Below, piece by piece: positions 63,748-64,000 of a stretch of 64,000 bases of DNA. Origin of the DNA: Chroococcidiopsis thermalis PCC 7203 (GTDB taxonomy: Bacteria > Cyanobacteriota > Cyanobacteriia > Cyanobacteriales > Chroococcidiopsidaceae); assembly GCF_000317125.1 (NCBI RefSeq), contig NC_019695.1, forward strand, positions 3,274,336 through 3,338,335, written 5' to 3'. The notes under the pieces were generated by a model, which saw only the letters and a list, made by a program, of their open reading frames with translations, was not told where the DNA came from and searched no databases. The number at the start of each line of letters is the position of its first letter. Position 1 is the stretch's first letter. The position numbers and the translations under genes are program-made.

Positions 63748-64000
63748 CTACGACAGCAGACTCGGACAAGTTAATACAAACACGTCCCTCGTTCCATCTG
63801 TCTCATCATTTAGAGGTTTAACGGGAGTCGTGTAATGGAAAAATTCGCGATCGTTAAGTAGCAAAAGTTCTCCAGGGTTGAGGGTTTTATTAAACACAGG
63901 ACTTTCCTTTTTAGATCTGTATAAGTGCGTCTCTCCCCCTTGGACGTTATTACGTCCGATAGAAAAGATCGCAATCAGATCTGTCCCATCACGGTGAATT
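63748..64000 (-). CDS. 2OG-Fe dioxygenase-family protein (C-terminal part)
   Basis: The window edge cuts the 5' end; about 83 codons remain. Visible motifs are HRDGTDLIAIFSIGRNN (metal-binding HxD), QGGETHLY, LNPGELLLLNDREFFHYTTP (second histidine) and RDVFVLT (2-oxoglutarate arginine). These fit the 2OG-Fe(II) dioxygenase family PF10014 (2OG-Fe_Oxy_2). Substrate unknown. Confidence 0.8.
   Translation of the reverse strand, partial: IHRDGTDLIAIFSIGRNNVQGGETHLYRSKKESPVFNKTLNPGELLLLNDREFFHYTTPVKPLNDETDGTRDVFVLTCPSLLS

Overview
The window comes from a cyanobacterium. The octamer GCGATCGC (HIP1) recurs throughout, intergenic gaps are filled with short tandem repeats of 7 and 9 bases, and the gene content is cyanobacterial: IsiA/CP43'-type antenna proteins, a PsaL domain, a CpeS-type bilin lyase, DevBCA exporter genes and a DUF2555-like small protein. 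The repeat style and gene mix suggest a Chroococcidiopsis-like unicellular or a related filamentous lineage. That placement is inference; no rRNA or tRNA gene was seen.

Layout. 1-11 kb: an alkyltransferase-like repair protein, then two divergent transcription units for an extracellular polysaccharide. One (minus strand) has a GT-C-like membrane protein, a Tat-type secreted protein, an outer-membrane-barrel-like protein and a GH5-like hydrolase. The other (plus strand) has a BcsB-like protein, a GT2 synthase with an N-terminal pair of T2SS-E/MshEN-like domains, and a lipoprotein resembling an alpha/alpha-barrel hydrolase. 12-23 kb: housekeeping genes (tpiA, folP, surE, mnmE) with a solute-binding lipoprotein, a bilin lyase, a CobT-like protein, a DUF2232-type membrane protein and a SagB-type oxidoreductase. 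23-33 kb: a Wzc-like tyrosine autokinase, a 58-residue winged-helix-like protein, a histidine kinase, and a DevB-DevC-DevC-DevA exporter operon. 33-46 kb: acs, a TerC-family gene, ndk, speA, an NDP-sugar pyrophosphorylase, scpA, a membrane GTPase, an esterase, a DUF2555-like gene and coaBC. 45.8-50 kb: an iron-stress unit of isiA, an isiA-psaL fusion, flavodoxin isiB and an alpha/beta hydrolase, with a candidate promoter and Fur-like palindrome upstream. 50-64 kb: a phosphoribosyltransferase, family 4 UDG, pyrF, tyrS, a class A PBP, a pirin, a phospholipase D-like protein, a von Willebrand A lipoprotein, MltA, a coiled-coil protein, a histidine-kinase fragment and a 2OG-Fe dioxygenase cut by the window edge.

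The least ordinary signal is the repeat content. At least three families of small elements are visible: two 28-bp palindromes and an element of about 67 bp with inverted ends. There are also many heptamer and nonamer arrays. Several copies lie inside open reading frames, giving extra loops, signal-peptide n-regions or C-terminal tails. In two unrelated proteins the same palindrome is read in the same frame and yields almost the same peptide. Other palindromes sit in the gaps between convergent genes.

Functionally, the window combines polysaccharide synthesis and envelope building (GT2/BcsB, Wzc-like kinase, NDP-sugar synthesis, PBP, MltA, DevBCA) with light-harvesting adaptation to iron shortage. 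All assignments are from reading motifs; no database search was run.
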